DNA of 14,612 bases from Pseudomonadota bacterium (GCA_023422485.1 JAGTAM010000616.1:1-14612); one strand, 5' to 3'. Positions 1-7,237 are shown, numbered from the stretch's first letter. Translations and numbers: made by a program. The notes: generated by a model from the sequence alone, not told the origin.

Positions 1-1016
1 GCGTAGCCTGAGGCGCCGCCGAGTGCGAGGAAGGGCAGCATCGGCATGCCGGGCAGGAGCGCGATCAGGAACATGACACCGGCCGACATGCCGAGCGCCT
101 TGGGATAGTTCGCCATCTGCTTGCCGAGGGCCTTGTCGGCCGAGCCTTTCACGCCGGCCTTCGAGACGAGGATGCCGGCCGCGGTCGAGACGATCAGGGC
201 CGGTACCTGGGAGGCCAGCCCGTCGCCGATGGTGAGCAGGGTGTAGGTCTTGGCGGCCTCGGCGAAGCCGAGCCCCTGCTGGGCGACGCCGATGATGATG
301 CCGCCGACCACGTTGATGAACGTGATGAGGAGCGCGGCCACGGCGTCGCCGCGCACGAATTTCGAGGCGCCGTCCATGGCGCCGAAGAACGAGGATTCCT
401 CCTCCAGCGCCGAGCGCCGCGCCTTGGCGGCCTTCTCGTCGATCAGCCCGGCCGACAGGTCGGCGTCGATGGCCATCTGCTTGCCGGGCATGGCGTCGAG
501 GGTGAAGCGGGCCGCCACTTCGGCGATGCGGCCCGAGCCCTTGGTGATGACGACGAAGTTCACGATGATCAGGATCGCGAAGACGATGATCCCGATCACG
601 AAGTTGCCGCCCATCACGAAGTGCCCGAAGGCCTCGATGACGTGGCCGGCCGCCGCCGTGCCTTCGTGGCCGTGGCCGAGGATCAGCCGGGTCGAGGCGA
701 GGTTGAGTGCCAGCCGCAGCAGCGTCGCGACCAAGAGCAGGGTCGGGAAGACCGTGAATTCGAGTGGGTTGTCGATGAATAGCCCCGTCATCATGATCAG
801 CACGGAGAGGATGATCGAGACGGCAAGCAGCAGGTCGAGCAGGAACGCCGGAAGCGGGAAGATCAGCACCACGAGGATGCCCATCACCGCGGTGGCGAAG
901 AACAGGTCCGAGCGCTTCGACAGAGCCTGCAGGCTCGACCGGTCCGGCATGCGCAGGGAGGCGAGGCTGCCGAGCCCGCCTGCTCCCGCTGGAACGGCCT
1001 TGGCCGCTTCGCTCAT
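1..1016 (-). CDS. flhA: Flagellar biosynthesis protein FlhA, N-terminal part (3' end outside window)
   Basis: FlhA is the large inner-membrane component of the flagellar type III export gate, which passes rod, hook and filament subunits. The 338 codons present cover the membrane domain only. Hydrophobic segments begin near residue 30 (DLFFATAVMGILVVLIFPLP). The FHIPEP-family signature follows at about residues 160-183 (RIAEVAARF then LDAMPGKQMAID), and then further membrane segments (AVAALLITFINVVGGIIIG and GDGLASQVPALIVSTAAGIL). The cytoplasmic domain lies beyond position 1. The ATG at 1016-1014 gives the usual short N-tail before the first membrane helix; the ribosome-binding site is weak (GGGGA about 9-13 nt upstream). 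The gene diverges from the small exported-protein gene at 1206, and the 189 bp between them hold two hairpins and a CtrA-like site. Identity is certain at family level; the type III secretion homologue SctV is less likely given the flagellar-type N-terminus. Confidence 0.95.
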   Translation of the reverse strand, partial: MSEAAKAVPAGAGGLGSLASLRMPDRSSLQALSKRSDLFFATAVMGILVVLIFPLPAFLLDLLLAVSIILSVLIMMTGLFIDNPLEFTVFPTLLLVATLLRLALNLASTRLILGHGHEGTAAAGHVIEAFGHFVMGGNFVIGIIVFAILIIVNFVVITKGSGRIAEVAARFTLDAMPGKQMAIDADLSAGLIDEKAAKARRSALEEESSFFGAMDGASKFVRGDAVAALLITFINVVGGIIIGVAQQGLGFAEAAKTYTLLTIGDGLASQVPALIVSTAAGILVSKAGVKGSADKALGKQMANYPKALGMSAGVMFLIALLPGMPMLPFLALGGASGY

Positions 1017-1040
1017 CGTGCCGAATCCCCGAAGACGAAT

Positions 1041-1085
1041 CGCGCGGCCCACCCGCGCGACCGCACCCGGCAGGATTTGCCGGGT
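1041..1085 (-). promoter_or_regulatory. Two adjacent hairpins in the flhA leader
   Basis: Two perfect inverted repeats lie side by side 25-69 nt upstream of the flhA ATG. The first has 7-bp arms CGCGCGG/CCGCGCG (1041-1047 and 1053-1059, 5-nt loop). The second has 8-bp arms ACCCGGCA/TGCCGGGT (1065-1072 and 1078-1085, 5-nt loop). Neither is followed by a U-run on either strand, so simple intrinsic terminators are unlikely. They could be leader RNA structure, or a terminator-like remnant. The stems are seen directly; any function is inference. Confidence 0.4.
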
Positions 1086-1091
1086 TCAGAG

Positions 1092-1107
1092 TTAGCGAGG
1101 CGTTAAC
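1092..1107 (-). promoter_or_regulatory. Putative CtrA-binding site upstream of flhA
   Basis: On the flhA-coding strand the sequence reads TTAACGCCTCGCTAAC. This fits the alphaproteobacterial CtrA consensus TTAA-N7-TTAAC with one mismatch in the second half-site. It lies about 76-91 nt upstream of the flhA start. CtrA is known to control early flagellar genes, including the flhA homologue, in Caulobacter. It sits inside a stretch that also holds the 10-bp palindrome GCGTTAACGC (1100-1109). It could also serve the divergent gene at 1206. Confidence 0.45.
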
Positions 1108-1205
1108 GCCGGAATGCGCGGAACCTCGACCGGCGACGGGGTTTGGTCAGGCAACCGGTCCGGCGCTCGGCTCCGGACCTCGCCGACGAGCTCCGGTGAC
1201 GAGCC

Positions 1206-1517
1206 ATGGTCATACGCGTCCTTCCGCTTCTCTTCTTCGCCCTGACAGTGCCGGTCGCGGCCTTGGCCGCATCGGAGCCCGCTTCACCGACGGTCGCCCC
1301 TGCGGAAAGGGCGCACGGAGCCGTGGGCGCGCGGCTCGAGCCCGGTGCCAACAGCTTCACCGCCGCGCAGGTGCGCGCCCGGCTCGCCGAGATGGGGTTT
1401 CCCGACGTCGCCGACCTGCATCTCGACGGGCAGGGCATCTGGCGCGGGCGGGCCCAGCATGCCGGCCGCACCCTGCGTGTCGGCATGGATTATCGCGGCG
1501 AAGTCGCTGCCGAGTGA
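1206..1517 (+). CDS. Small exported protein, PepSY-like
   Basis: A 103-residue protein of unknown function. Residues 1-21 form a clear Sec signal peptide (MVIRVLPLLFFALTVPVAAL, then A-A), so the mature protein should be periplasmic or secreted. After a Pro/Ala-rich linker, residues 49-103 have the shape of a PepSY-type domain: a helix (FTAAQVRARLAEMGFPDV) followed by strands (LHLDGQGIWRGRAQHAGR, then LRVGMDYRGEV). This is the usual pattern in which a protein couples a short helix to a sheet that reads out a basic, aromatic surface. The ATG has a plausible GGTGA about 8 nt upstream. It diverges from flhA and probably forms its own transcript. The family call is from pattern only; PepSY-like small proteins are common in Methylobacterium and relatives. 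Confidence 0.75.
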   Translation: MVIRVLPLLFFALTVPVAALAASEPASPTVAPAERAHGAVGARLEPGANSFTAAQVRARLAEMGFPDVADLHLDGQGIWRGRAQHAGRTLRVGMDYRGEVAAE

Positions 1518-1546
1518 GGCGCTGGTTGAAGCCGCCGACGCGGGAG

Positions 1547-1576
1547 CATCGTCCCCGATATCGGGTCAGGACGATG
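1547..1576. repeat. Short palindromic element next to a 46-bp repeat copy
   Basis: Arms CATCGTCC (1547-1554) and GGACGATG (1569-1576) pair perfectly, and the loop contains most of a 12-bp palindrome CCCGATATCGGG (1554-1565). The outer arm GCATCGTCC is also the end sequence of the repeat copy at 11719. This may therefore be an internally different or deleted member of the same family, lying 17 bp from the copy at 1594. Confidence 0.45.
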
Positions 1577-1593
1577 ATCTAGATCCTTGTTCT

Positions 1594-1639
1594 GCATCAC
1601 CTTTTTCCGAAAGCCGCGAACCACCTTTCGGGATGATGC
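1594..1639 (+). repeat. 46-bp nested palindromic repeat, copy 1
   Basis: Outer arms are GCATCA (1594-1599) and TGATGC (1634-1639). Inner arms are CCGAAAG (1607-1613) and CTTTCGG (1625-1631), with a T-run on one side only. The reverse complement of 11719-11764 matches it at about 41 of 46 positions. It lies between the gene ending at 1517 and the stress-protein gene starting at 1666, about 26 bp before that start. The form resembles REP-like intergenic palindromes that I recall as very abundant in Hyphomicrobiales genomes. Confidence 0.8.
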
Positions 1640-1665
1640 TCGAGAGACAGACGAGAGGAATGATC

Positions 1666-2385
1666 ATGGCCGCACGCGCCGTCACCGCCCTGTTCGACAG
1701 CCAGGAAGAGGCCGCCCGCGTCATCGACCGCATCGAGGCGGCGGGCGTGCCGCAGACGGATATCGGCATCGTGTCGCTGAATGCCGCCGATCGGACGCCG
1801 GGCTCGGTATCCGCTCCCCCAGCCGGTGAGCCGGCGGCCGTACCCGGCGGGCACGAGAGTTCGGCGCACGAGAGTTCGGCGGCAGAAGGGGCGGGCGCGG
1901 GGGCCACCGTCGGCACCGTGCTCGGCGGTGGCGCCGGGCTGCTCGCGAGCCTCGGCCTTCTTGCGATCCCCGGCGCCGGTCCGGTGATCGCGGCGGGATG
2001 GCTCGTCGCGGCCCTGTCGGGGGCCGGGGTCGGAGCGGCCGCAGGCGGCCTGATCGGTGCCCTCACGGGCGCGGGCCTGAGCGGGGCCGATGCCGAGACC
2101 TACGCCGAAGGGATCCGTCGTGGCGGGACTCTGGTCACCGTGCGGGCGGACGGTGAGATTGCCGACCGTGTCATTGCGCTGATGCAGCGCGGCGGGGCCA
2201 TCGATCTCGATGAGCGCGCCGAGGGCTGGCGGGCGCAAGGATGGACCGGCGGCACCGCGGGAGTGCTCCCCGCGACCGGAACGCCCGCACCGGAGCCCGA
2301 GCCGGCCCTGATGCCGGAGCCGGCCACGCCGGCCGATCCCACCGCGCCGCACCCGACCCGGCGTCCGCCCAGCGAGATCGCCTGA
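1666..2385 (+). CDS. General stress protein 17M-type protein with glycine zipper
   Basis: A 239-residue protein. The first ~35 residues (RAVTALFDSQEEAARVIDRI, then EAAGVPQTDIGIVS) form the ferredoxin-like GSP17M fold found in bacterial general-stress and low-temperature-induced proteins. A Ser/Ala spacer follows, then a long Gly/Ala-rich hydrophobic stretch that looks like a glycine-zipper membrane segment. After it comes YAEGIRRGGTLVTVRADGE, a second copy-like half, and a Pro/Ala/Glu-rich tail of about 45 residues. The likely role is an envelope-associated stress protein; no enzyme motif is visible. The start was chosen at 1666 because AGAGGA (1654-1659) lies 6 nt upstream. The same frame stays open further upstream only by reading through the 46-bp repeat. 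A 15-bp tandem duplication encodes HESSAHESSA. The gene converges with kpsE across a strong inverted repeat. Confidence 0.8.
   Translation: MAARAVTALFDSQEEAARVIDRIEAAGVPQTDIGIVSLNAADRTPGSVSAPPAGEPAAVPGGHESSAHESSAAEGAGAGATVGTVLGGGAGLLASLGLLAIPGAGPVIAAGWLVAALSGAGVGAAAGGLIGALTGAGLSGADAETYAEGIRRGGTLVTVRADGEIADRVIALMQRGGAIDLDERAEGWRAQGWTGGTAGVLPATGTPAPEPEPALMPEPATPADPTAPHPTRRPPSEIA
1851..1880 (+). repeat. 15-bp perfect tandem duplication in stress-protein gene
   Basis: GCACGAGAGTTCGGC occurs twice head to tail (1851-1865 and 1866-1880), giving the peptide HESSAHESSA in the linker between the N-terminal domain and the glycine zipper. It is in frame and so likely a length-variable linker. Confidence 0.85.
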
Positions 2386-2391
2386 GTGTCT

Positions 2392-2458
2392 CTCACAAAA
2401 CTCCCGCTACGCTGCCTTCGCCAGAGCGAGATCGGTCAGTGAGCGGGAGTTTTGTGAG
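2392..2458. terminator. Strong inverted repeat between convergent genes, probable bidirectional terminator
   Basis: Arms CTCACAAAACTCCCGCT (2392-2408) and AGCGGGAGTTTTGTGAG (2442-2458) are perfect 17-bp inverted repeats around a 33-nt loop. They begin 6 bp after the stress-protein stop and end 19 bp before the kpsE stop. The position between two convergent stops fits a bidirectional terminator. The long loop and the lack of a U-run after the stem are unusual, so a small inverted-repeat insertion is an alternative. Confidence 0.55.
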
Positions 2459-2477
2459 GCACTCTGAAGCGAGGCGA

Positions 2478-3722
2478 TCAACTATAGAGATACTTCCGGA
2501 TCAGGACGCTGAGGCCGAACACCAGCATCGCCACCAGCGCGACGATGCTGGTGATTAGGTGCCGGCGCGGCTCGATCGCCGAGACGGGGACCACCGGGCT
2601 CACTACGGGTGTGAAGAACTCGATCTGGCGGTTGGCGATGATGCGTGCCTGCTCGCTCGCGGCGAGCACCTTGTTGTAATAGAGCAGTGCGTTCTTGCGC
2701 TCGTTCTCCAGCCCCTCGAACTCCGTCATCGCCTCCGACAGCAGCCGCCGCTGCTCCGGATCGGTGCTGGTCATCTGCCGTTCGATCTTCTCGATGTTGT
2801 CGTCGAGGTCCTGGATCTGCGCCTTCAGATCCTGGATCTGGCGCCGTTCGGGCGCGAGGTCGCGCAGGCTCTGGTTGAGCTGGATCGAGAGTTCGATGCG
2901 CTTCTTGCGCAGCTCCGCGATGACCGTGAGATTGTTTTTGCTGACCGCCTGCGCATCGAGCACGCCGGCGCGGTTGCGCAGGTCGCGCATGGCGCGCTGC
3001 ACGGCATGCAGGCGTGCCTCGGCATTCTTGAGTTCGCGCGTGCTCTCGGCCAGAGCGGCATTGCGGGCCCTCACGCTGAGTTCGTTCACCGTGCGCTCGC
3101 TCTCTTCCATCAGGGCGCGGGCGAGCCGGTAGGATTCCTCAGGGTCGAAAGCGGCGACATACAGGGTGATGATGCCGCCGTTGGATTCGACCTTGGTCGT
3201 CACGCGCTTGTGCCAGTAGCGCATGAACTTCTCGATCGGCTCGTCGGCATCGAAGCGCGAGAAGTAGTCGATGCCGTCGCGCGAGAACATCTCCCGCAGC
3301 GGCATCTGCCGCTCCATGGTCTCGACCATCTGCCGGCTGGCGATGTAGCTCGTCGTGATCAGCGTGTCCTGAGCGACCATCTGCTTGGACAGCGAGCTGT
3401 TGTTGCCGGTCTCTTCGTTCTGCACCTTGTCGACGTTGCCGAGCGCCGGCCGCAGGGCGAAGCGCGCCTCGGTGATGAAGCGGTCCGAGGCGATGAGGTA
3501 GAAGTATCCCGCCGTCACGAGCGTCGGGAGCAGGAACAGGACCACGAACAGGGCGGGGATCCAGGGATCGCGCCGGATATGCGTCTGGTAGGCGCGGATG
3601 CCCTTCTTGTGATCGGACTGGCGCGCGATGCGGGCGAAGCGCTTGAGCGATTCCGCGACGGCGGTCGAGCGGTCGGCGGTGGTCAGCGGGGCGCCGCCCG
3701 GACTGGTGATCTCGGTGCTCAT
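2478..3722 (-). CDS. kpsE: Capsule polysaccharide export inner-membrane protein, KpsE/CtrB/BexC family
   Basis: A 414-residue membrane-periplasmic adaptor of ABC-dependent (group 2 type) capsule or exopolysaccharide export. It links the inner-membrane transporter to the outer-membrane channel. Domain order: a cytoplasmic N-tail; one membrane helix at about residues 54-77 (PWIPALFVVLFLLPTLVTAG); a periplasmic region with the family's SDRFITEARFALRP; long coiled-coil helices at about residues 190-350 rich in Arg, Glu, Leu and Gln; and a C-terminal membrane helix near residues 388-408 ending in RKYLYS. This two-helix plan with a coiled coil is the standard KpsE topology. The ATG at 3722 (MSTEITSPGG) was chosen over an upstream start because the extra 22 residues look non-coding; no strong Shine-Dalgarno is visible for either. 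It follows kpsT on the same strand after 145 bp. Symbol by family, not by orthology test. Confidence 0.88.
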   Translation of the reverse strand: MSTEITSPGGAPLTTADRSTAVAESLKRFARIARQSDHKKGIRAYQTHIRRDPWIPALFVVLFLLPTLVTAGYFYLIASDRFITEARFALRPALGNVDKVQNEETGNNSSLSKQMVAQDTLITTSYIASRQMVETMERQMPLREMFSRDGIDYFSRFDADEPIEKFMRYWHKRVTTKVESNGGIITLYVAAFDPEESYRLARALMEESERTVNELSVRARNAALAESTRELKNAEARLHAVQRAMRDLRNRAGVLDAQAVSKNNLTVIAELRKKRIELSIQLNQSLRDLAPERRQIQDLKAQIQDLDDNIEKIERQMTSTDPEQRRLLSEAMTEFEGLENERKNALLYYNKVLAASEQARIIANRQIEFFTPVVSPVVPVSAIEPRRHLITSIVALVAMLVFGLSVLIRKYLYS

Positions 3723-3867
3723 CGTGTCGGTGCTCGCACGCCCCAAGCGATCCGCCGCGCGGCGGCAGGGCGCCGCGGCAGTTCGCACGCATCTGTCTCT
3801 GGCCTGCCCTCGCGGCGAAAGCGTGTCCGAGCCGTTGAGACCGGCCGGGGCGAGGCCGAGCGGTTTC

Positions 3868-4521
3868 TCAACTGTTCAGGCGGCGATAGGCCGTGATCGC
3901 CTCGTCGACGTCGTCGTAGACCACGGCCTGCCCATTGATCAGGATCAGGGCTTGGCTGCAATACTCGCGGATCTGCTCCATGCTGTGGGAGATCAGGATC
4001 ACGTCGGCGGTCTCGCGCCGCTTGTTGAACACGTCGGCGCAACGCTTCTGGAAGCGTGCATCGCCCACCGACAACGTCTCGTCGATGAGGTAGGTGTCGA
4101 AGGGAATCGCCATGCTCATCCCGAAGGCGAGGCGGGAGCCCATGCCGGAGGAGTAGGTGCTGACCGGCATGTTCAGATAGCTGCCGAGTTCGGAGAAATC
4201 CTCCACGAATTCGAGCACGCGGCGCGGATCTTCCCCGTAGATGCGGGCGACGAAGATGACGTTGTCCCGGCCGGTCATCCTCGGGTTGAAGCCGCCGGCG
4301 AAGCCGAGTGGCCACGAGACGCGCAGGCCGCGGGAAATACGGCCTCGGGTTGGCTCCTCGACGCCGGAGATGAGCTTCATCGTGGTCGATTTGCCGGCCC
4401 CGTTGATCCCCATGATGCCGTAGCTGATGCCGGGCTTCAGAGTGAAGTTCACCCGGTCGAGGATGGTGCGCCGCCGCCCGTAGGTGGAATAGACCTTGGT
4501 GACGTTCTCGAAGCGGATCAC
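3868..4521 (-). CDS. kpsT: Polysaccharide export ABC transporter ATPase, KpsT/CtrD family
   Basis: A 217-residue ATP-binding subunit that powers export of capsule-type polysaccharide across the inner membrane. All nucleotide-binding motifs are present: Walker A GINGAGKST (residues 38-46), the ABC signature YSSGMGSR (123-130), Walker B TYLIDE (143-148), the D-loop SVGD and the switch His in ISHS (H179). The length is normal for KpsT and there is no C-terminal carbohydrate-binding extension of the Wzt type. ATG 4521 starts directly with the conserved first strand MIRFENVTKVY. It is the first gene of a kpsT-kpsE pair. The partner permease KpsM is not in the window, so it must be encoded elsewhere or beyond what is shown. 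Confidence 0.93.
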   Translation of the reverse strand: MIRFENVTKVYSTYGRRRTILDRVNFTLKPGISYGIMGINGAGKSTTMKLISGVEEPTRGRISRGLRVSWPLGFAGGFNPRMTGRDNVIFVARIYGEDPRRVLEFVEDFSELGSYLNMPVSTYSSGMGSRLAFGMSMAIPFDTYLIDETLSVGDARFQKRCADVFNKRRETADVILISHSMEQIREYCSQALILINGQAVVYDDVDEAITAYRRLNS

Positions 4522-4818
4522 GGTTCGATAAGCTCCGCCGGCCGACGATGCGGGCCGGCCCGCTGCAGGGGATATGCGCGCCGAATGTCCGCCGCACGAC
4601 CGGCAAGGGTCGGCGCTCGGTCGCGGGCGGGCGGCTTCCGCATGATAGCCCGGCAGGAAGCCTGGAAAAGCGGCGAATCTGGGGACGGCTGCTACTCCGG
4701 ATCGGTGCGAAGTCGGACCATGCGCCGCGGCGCTCCCCTCGTGAGCCGACGATGGTTCCAGAGCGCACCCGCGATGCGACGACTTTTCGCGCAGGCAGGC
4801 CTGTCCTCCGTCCGTCGA
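4522..4818. other. 297-bp kpsT-tex intergenic region
   Basis: No gene is supported here. It should hold the kpsT promoter and the end of the tex transcript, but I can point to no clear -35/-10 pair. The only marked structure is the 14-bp palindrome listed at 4550-4563. Reading frames that cross the region in either direction lack a ribosome-binding site and recognisable protein. Confidence 0.5.
4550..4563 (-). promoter_or_regulatory. 14-bp perfect palindrome in the kpsT leader
   Basis: GCGGGCCGGCCCGC is a perfect dyad 29 nt upstream of the kpsT ATG. It could be an operator or part of leader structure. In DNA of this base composition a chance palindrome is also quite possible. Confidence 0.25.
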
Positions 4819-7134
4819 TCAGGAGCGCTTGGGCGGCGACATGCCGGCGCGCCGCAGGGCCTCGGCGAGGGCGCCGTCCTGCGGTGGAGCGGCGGGTGCG
4901 GGGCGCCGGGGCTGCGCTTCGGAGCGGGGGGCGGCGCCGCGCGGAGCCGTTGCCCCCTCGATGGGATCGTCGAGCCGCATCGAGAGCGAGATGCGCTTGC
5001 GCGGCACGTCCACGGCGAGCACTAGCACCCGCACCACGTCACCTGTCTTCACCACCTCGGAGGGCGAGGCGATCCGCTTGCGGGCCATCGCCGAGATGTG
5101 GACGAGCCCATCCTGGTGCACGCCGATGTCGATGAAGGCGCCGAAGGCCGCGACGTTGGTGACGACGCCCTCCAACTGCATGCCGGGCCTGAGGTCGCCG
5201 ATGGTCTCGACGCCCTCCTGGAAGCTCGCCGTCCTGAAGGCCGGACGCGGATCGCGGCCCGGCTTCTCCAGCTCGGCGATGATGTCGCGCACGGTGGGTA
5301 CGCCGAAGCGCTCGTCGGCGAAGGCGGCGGGGGAAAGCTGACGCAAAGCGGCGCTGTTGCCGATCAGCACCCGGATGTCGCTCTTCGTCGCTTCCAGGAT
5401 GCGGCGCACCACCGGATAGGCCTCCGGGTGGACGCCGGAGCGGTCGAGCGGGTCCTCGCCGTCGGGGATGCGCAGGAAGCCCGCCGCCAGCTCGAAGGTC
5501 TTGGCGCCCAGCCCCGGCACCTTCTTCAGCCCGGCGCGGGTTCGGAACGGGCCGTTGGCGTCGCGGTGGGCGACGATCTTGTCCGCCACCGACGCGCCGA
5601 GGCCCGAGACCTGCGCCAGCAGTGGGCCCGACGCCGTGTTCACGTCGACACCGACGGCGTTCACCGCATCCTCCACCACCGCTTCGAGGGAGCGGGACAG
5701 CTTCTGCTCGGTGATGTCATGCTGGTACTGGCCGACGCCGATGGATTTCGGGTCGATCTTCACCAGTTCGGCCAGCGGGTCCTGCAGGCGCCGGGCGATG
5801 GAGACGGCACCGCGATGCGACACGTCGAGGTCCGGCAATTCGCGGGTGGCGACGGCCGAGGCCGAGTAGACCGAGGCGCCGGCCTCCGACACCGTGACCT
5901 TGGCCAACTTCAGATCGGGGTTGGCGGCGAGGATCTCGGTGGCGAGCCGGTCGGTTTCGCGCGAGGCGGTGCCGTTACCGATGGCGATCAGTTCCACGCC
6001 GTGCCCGCGGCAGAGCCGGGAGAGCGAGGCCACCGCCTCCTTCCAGCGCCGCTGCGGCTCGTGCGGGTAGGTGGTCTCGACCGCCACCACCTTGCCGGTG
6101 CGGTCCACCACCGCCGCCTTCACGCCGTTGCGATAGCCGGGATCGAGCCCGAGCGTCGCCCTCCCGCCGGCGGGGGCGGCGAGCAGCAGGTCCTTGAGAT
6201 TGCCGGCGAACACCTTCACCGCGGCCTCCTCCGCCCGCTCGAACAGGCGGGTGCGCAGGTCCGCCTTGATGCCGGTGCGGATCTTGGTGCGCCAAGCGGT
6301 GCGCACGGTGTCGAGCAGCCACGCATCCGCCGGACGGCCCCGCGCGGCGACGCCGAACCGGCGGCAGACCGCGAGTTCGAACGGCCCCGGCTGGCCGGGA
6401 TTGGAATCCTCGCCCTCGACGGTGAGCGCGAGGTCGAGCACCTCGTCCTTCTCGCCGCGGAACAGGGCCAGCACCCGGTGCGAGGGCATGCGCTCCAGCC
6501 GCTCGCGCCAGTCGAAGTAGTCGGAGAATTTCTGGCCTGCGGCCTCTTTGCCCTTGCGCACCTTCGACACGGCTTCGCCGCCGCGCCAAAAATCCTCGCG
6601 CAGGCGGCCGATCAGGTCGGCATCCTCGGCAAACCGCTCGATCAGGATCGCCCGGGCGCCCTCCAAAGCCGCCTCGGCGGACTCGACGCCCTTGCCCGCA
6701 TCGACGAAGCCAGCCGCCGCCCGCTCCGGCACCGTCTCCGGCCGGGCGAGCAGCGTTTCGGCGAGCGGCGCGAGGCCGGCTTCGCGGGCGGTCTGCGCCT
6801 TGTTGCGGCGCTTGGGCCGGAACGGCAGGTAAATGTCCTCCAGCCGCGCCTTGGTGTCGGCGCTCGCGACGGCTGCGGCCAGTTCCGGCGTCAGCTTGCC
6901 CTGGGCGCGGATGCTCTCGATGACGCTGGCGCGGCGGTCGCGCAGCTCGCGCAGGTAGCCGAGCCGCTCCTCCAGGCTGCGGAGCTGCGCGTCGTCGAGC
7001 GAGCCGGTCGCCTCCTTTCGGTAGCGGGCGATGAACGGGACGGTGTAGCCGCCGTCGAGCAGGTCCACGGCCGCGGCCACCTGCGCCTCGCGCACGCCGA
7101 GCTCCTCGGCGATCAGCAGGTTCACGCTCTTCAC
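4819..7134 (-). CDS. tex: Transcription accessory protein Tex (S1 RNA-binding)
   Basis: A 771-residue cytoplasmic Tex protein, the usual full length. Tex is a nucleic-acid-binding factor related to eukaryotic Spt6 and is associated with transcription and tolerance of DNA damage. Domains in order: helical N-terminal domain (residues 1-about 200, with VPFIARYRKEATGSLDDAQL and IYLPFRPKRRNKAQTAREAG); a central YqgF/RNase H-like domain starting at TLGLDPGYRNGVKAAVVD (about 327-344); helix-hairpin-helix segments (VNTASGPLLAQVSGLG, 498-513, and FRTRAGLKKVPGLGAKTFE, 530-548); and an S1 domain near 650-722 (GVVTNVAAFGAFIDIGVHQD then GLVHIS). A Pro/Ala-rich tail of about 50 residues follows. The start gives the typical N-terminus. 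It follows the exported-protein cluster on the same strand after 103 bp, apparently a separate housekeeping unit. Confidence 0.97.
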   Translation of the reverse strand: MKSVNLLIAEELGVREAQVAAAVDLLDGGYTVPFIARYRKEATGSLDDAQLRSLEERLGYLRELRDRRASVIESIRAQGKLTPELAAAVASADTKARLEDIYLPFRPKRRNKAQTAREAGLAPLAETLLARPETVPERAAAGFVDAGKGVESAEAALEGARAILIERFAEDADLIGRLREDFWRGGEAVSKVRKGKEAAGQKFSDYFDWRERLERMPSHRVLALFRGEKDEVLDLALTVEGEDSNPGQPGPFELAVCRRFGVAARGRPADAWLLDTVRTAWRTKIRTGIKADLRTRLFERAEEAAVKVFAGNLKDLLLAAPAGGRATLGLDPGYRNGVKAAVVDRTGKVVAVETTYPHEPQRRWKEAVASLSRLCRGHGVELIAIGNGTASRETDRLATEILAANPDLKLAKVTVSEAGASVYSASAVATRELPDLDVSHRGAVSIARRLQDPLAELVKIDPKSIGVGQYQHDITEQKLSRSLEAVVEDAVNAVGVDVNTASGPLLAQVSGLGASVADKIVAHRDANGPFRTRAGLKKVPGLGAKTFELAAGFLRIPDGEDPLDRSGVHPEAYPVVRRILEATKSDIRVLIGNSAALRQLSPAAFADERFGVPTVRDIIAELEKPGRDPRPAFRTASFQEGVETIGDLRPGMQLEGVVTNVAAFGAFIDIGVHQDGLVHISAMARKRIASPSEVVKTGDVVRVLVLAVDVPRKRISLSMRLDDPIEGATAPRGAAPRSEAQPRRPAPAAPPQDGALAEALRRAGMSPPKRS

Positions 7135-7174
7135 GGGATCAGACCTCGGTGATGGTGGCAGGGAAGGTCGGAGC

Positions 7175-7205
7175 CGCCGTCCTTCTCCGATCGGACCGGA
7201 CGGCG
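7175..7205. terminator. Dyad between the exported-protein cluster and tex, possible terminator
   Basis: Arms CGCCGTCC (7175-7182) and GGACGGCG (7198-7205) pair perfectly. The 15-nt loop contains its own palindrome TCCGATCGGA. It lies 33 bp after the stop of the 7238 gene and 41 bp before the tex start. No U-run follows, so it is at best a weak intrinsic or Rho-assisted terminator, or a tex regulatory element. Confidence 0.35.
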
Positions 7206-7237
7206 CAAGCGTGACCCTCCACTCGTCCGAGCCCGGT

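Noticed and set aside
250..1095. 281-codon plus-strand open frame opposite flhA
   Set aside because: The minus strand encodes clear FlhA with the FHIPEP signature; the plus frame is Ser/Arg/Met-rich noise.
1345..1665. Upstream extension of the stress-protein frame
   Set aside because: It reads through the end of the previous gene and both palindromes; the AGAGGA at 1654-1659 fits the ATG at 1666.
3752..3765. Palindrome CCGCCGCGCGGCGG between kpsT and kpsE
   Set aside because: Low-complexity CG alternation of this length is easily expected by chance here, and there is no supporting context.
2559..3896. 445-codon plus-strand open frame opposite kpsE
   Set aside because: A shadow of kpsE with no domain, no ribosome-binding site and biased residues typical of reversed codons.
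5098..7152. 684-codon plus-strand open frame opposite tex
   Set aside because: It mirrors the well-supported tex gene; long antisense frames are expected in DNA of this base composition. The protein is His/Arg/Asp/Gly-rich with no recognisable domain.
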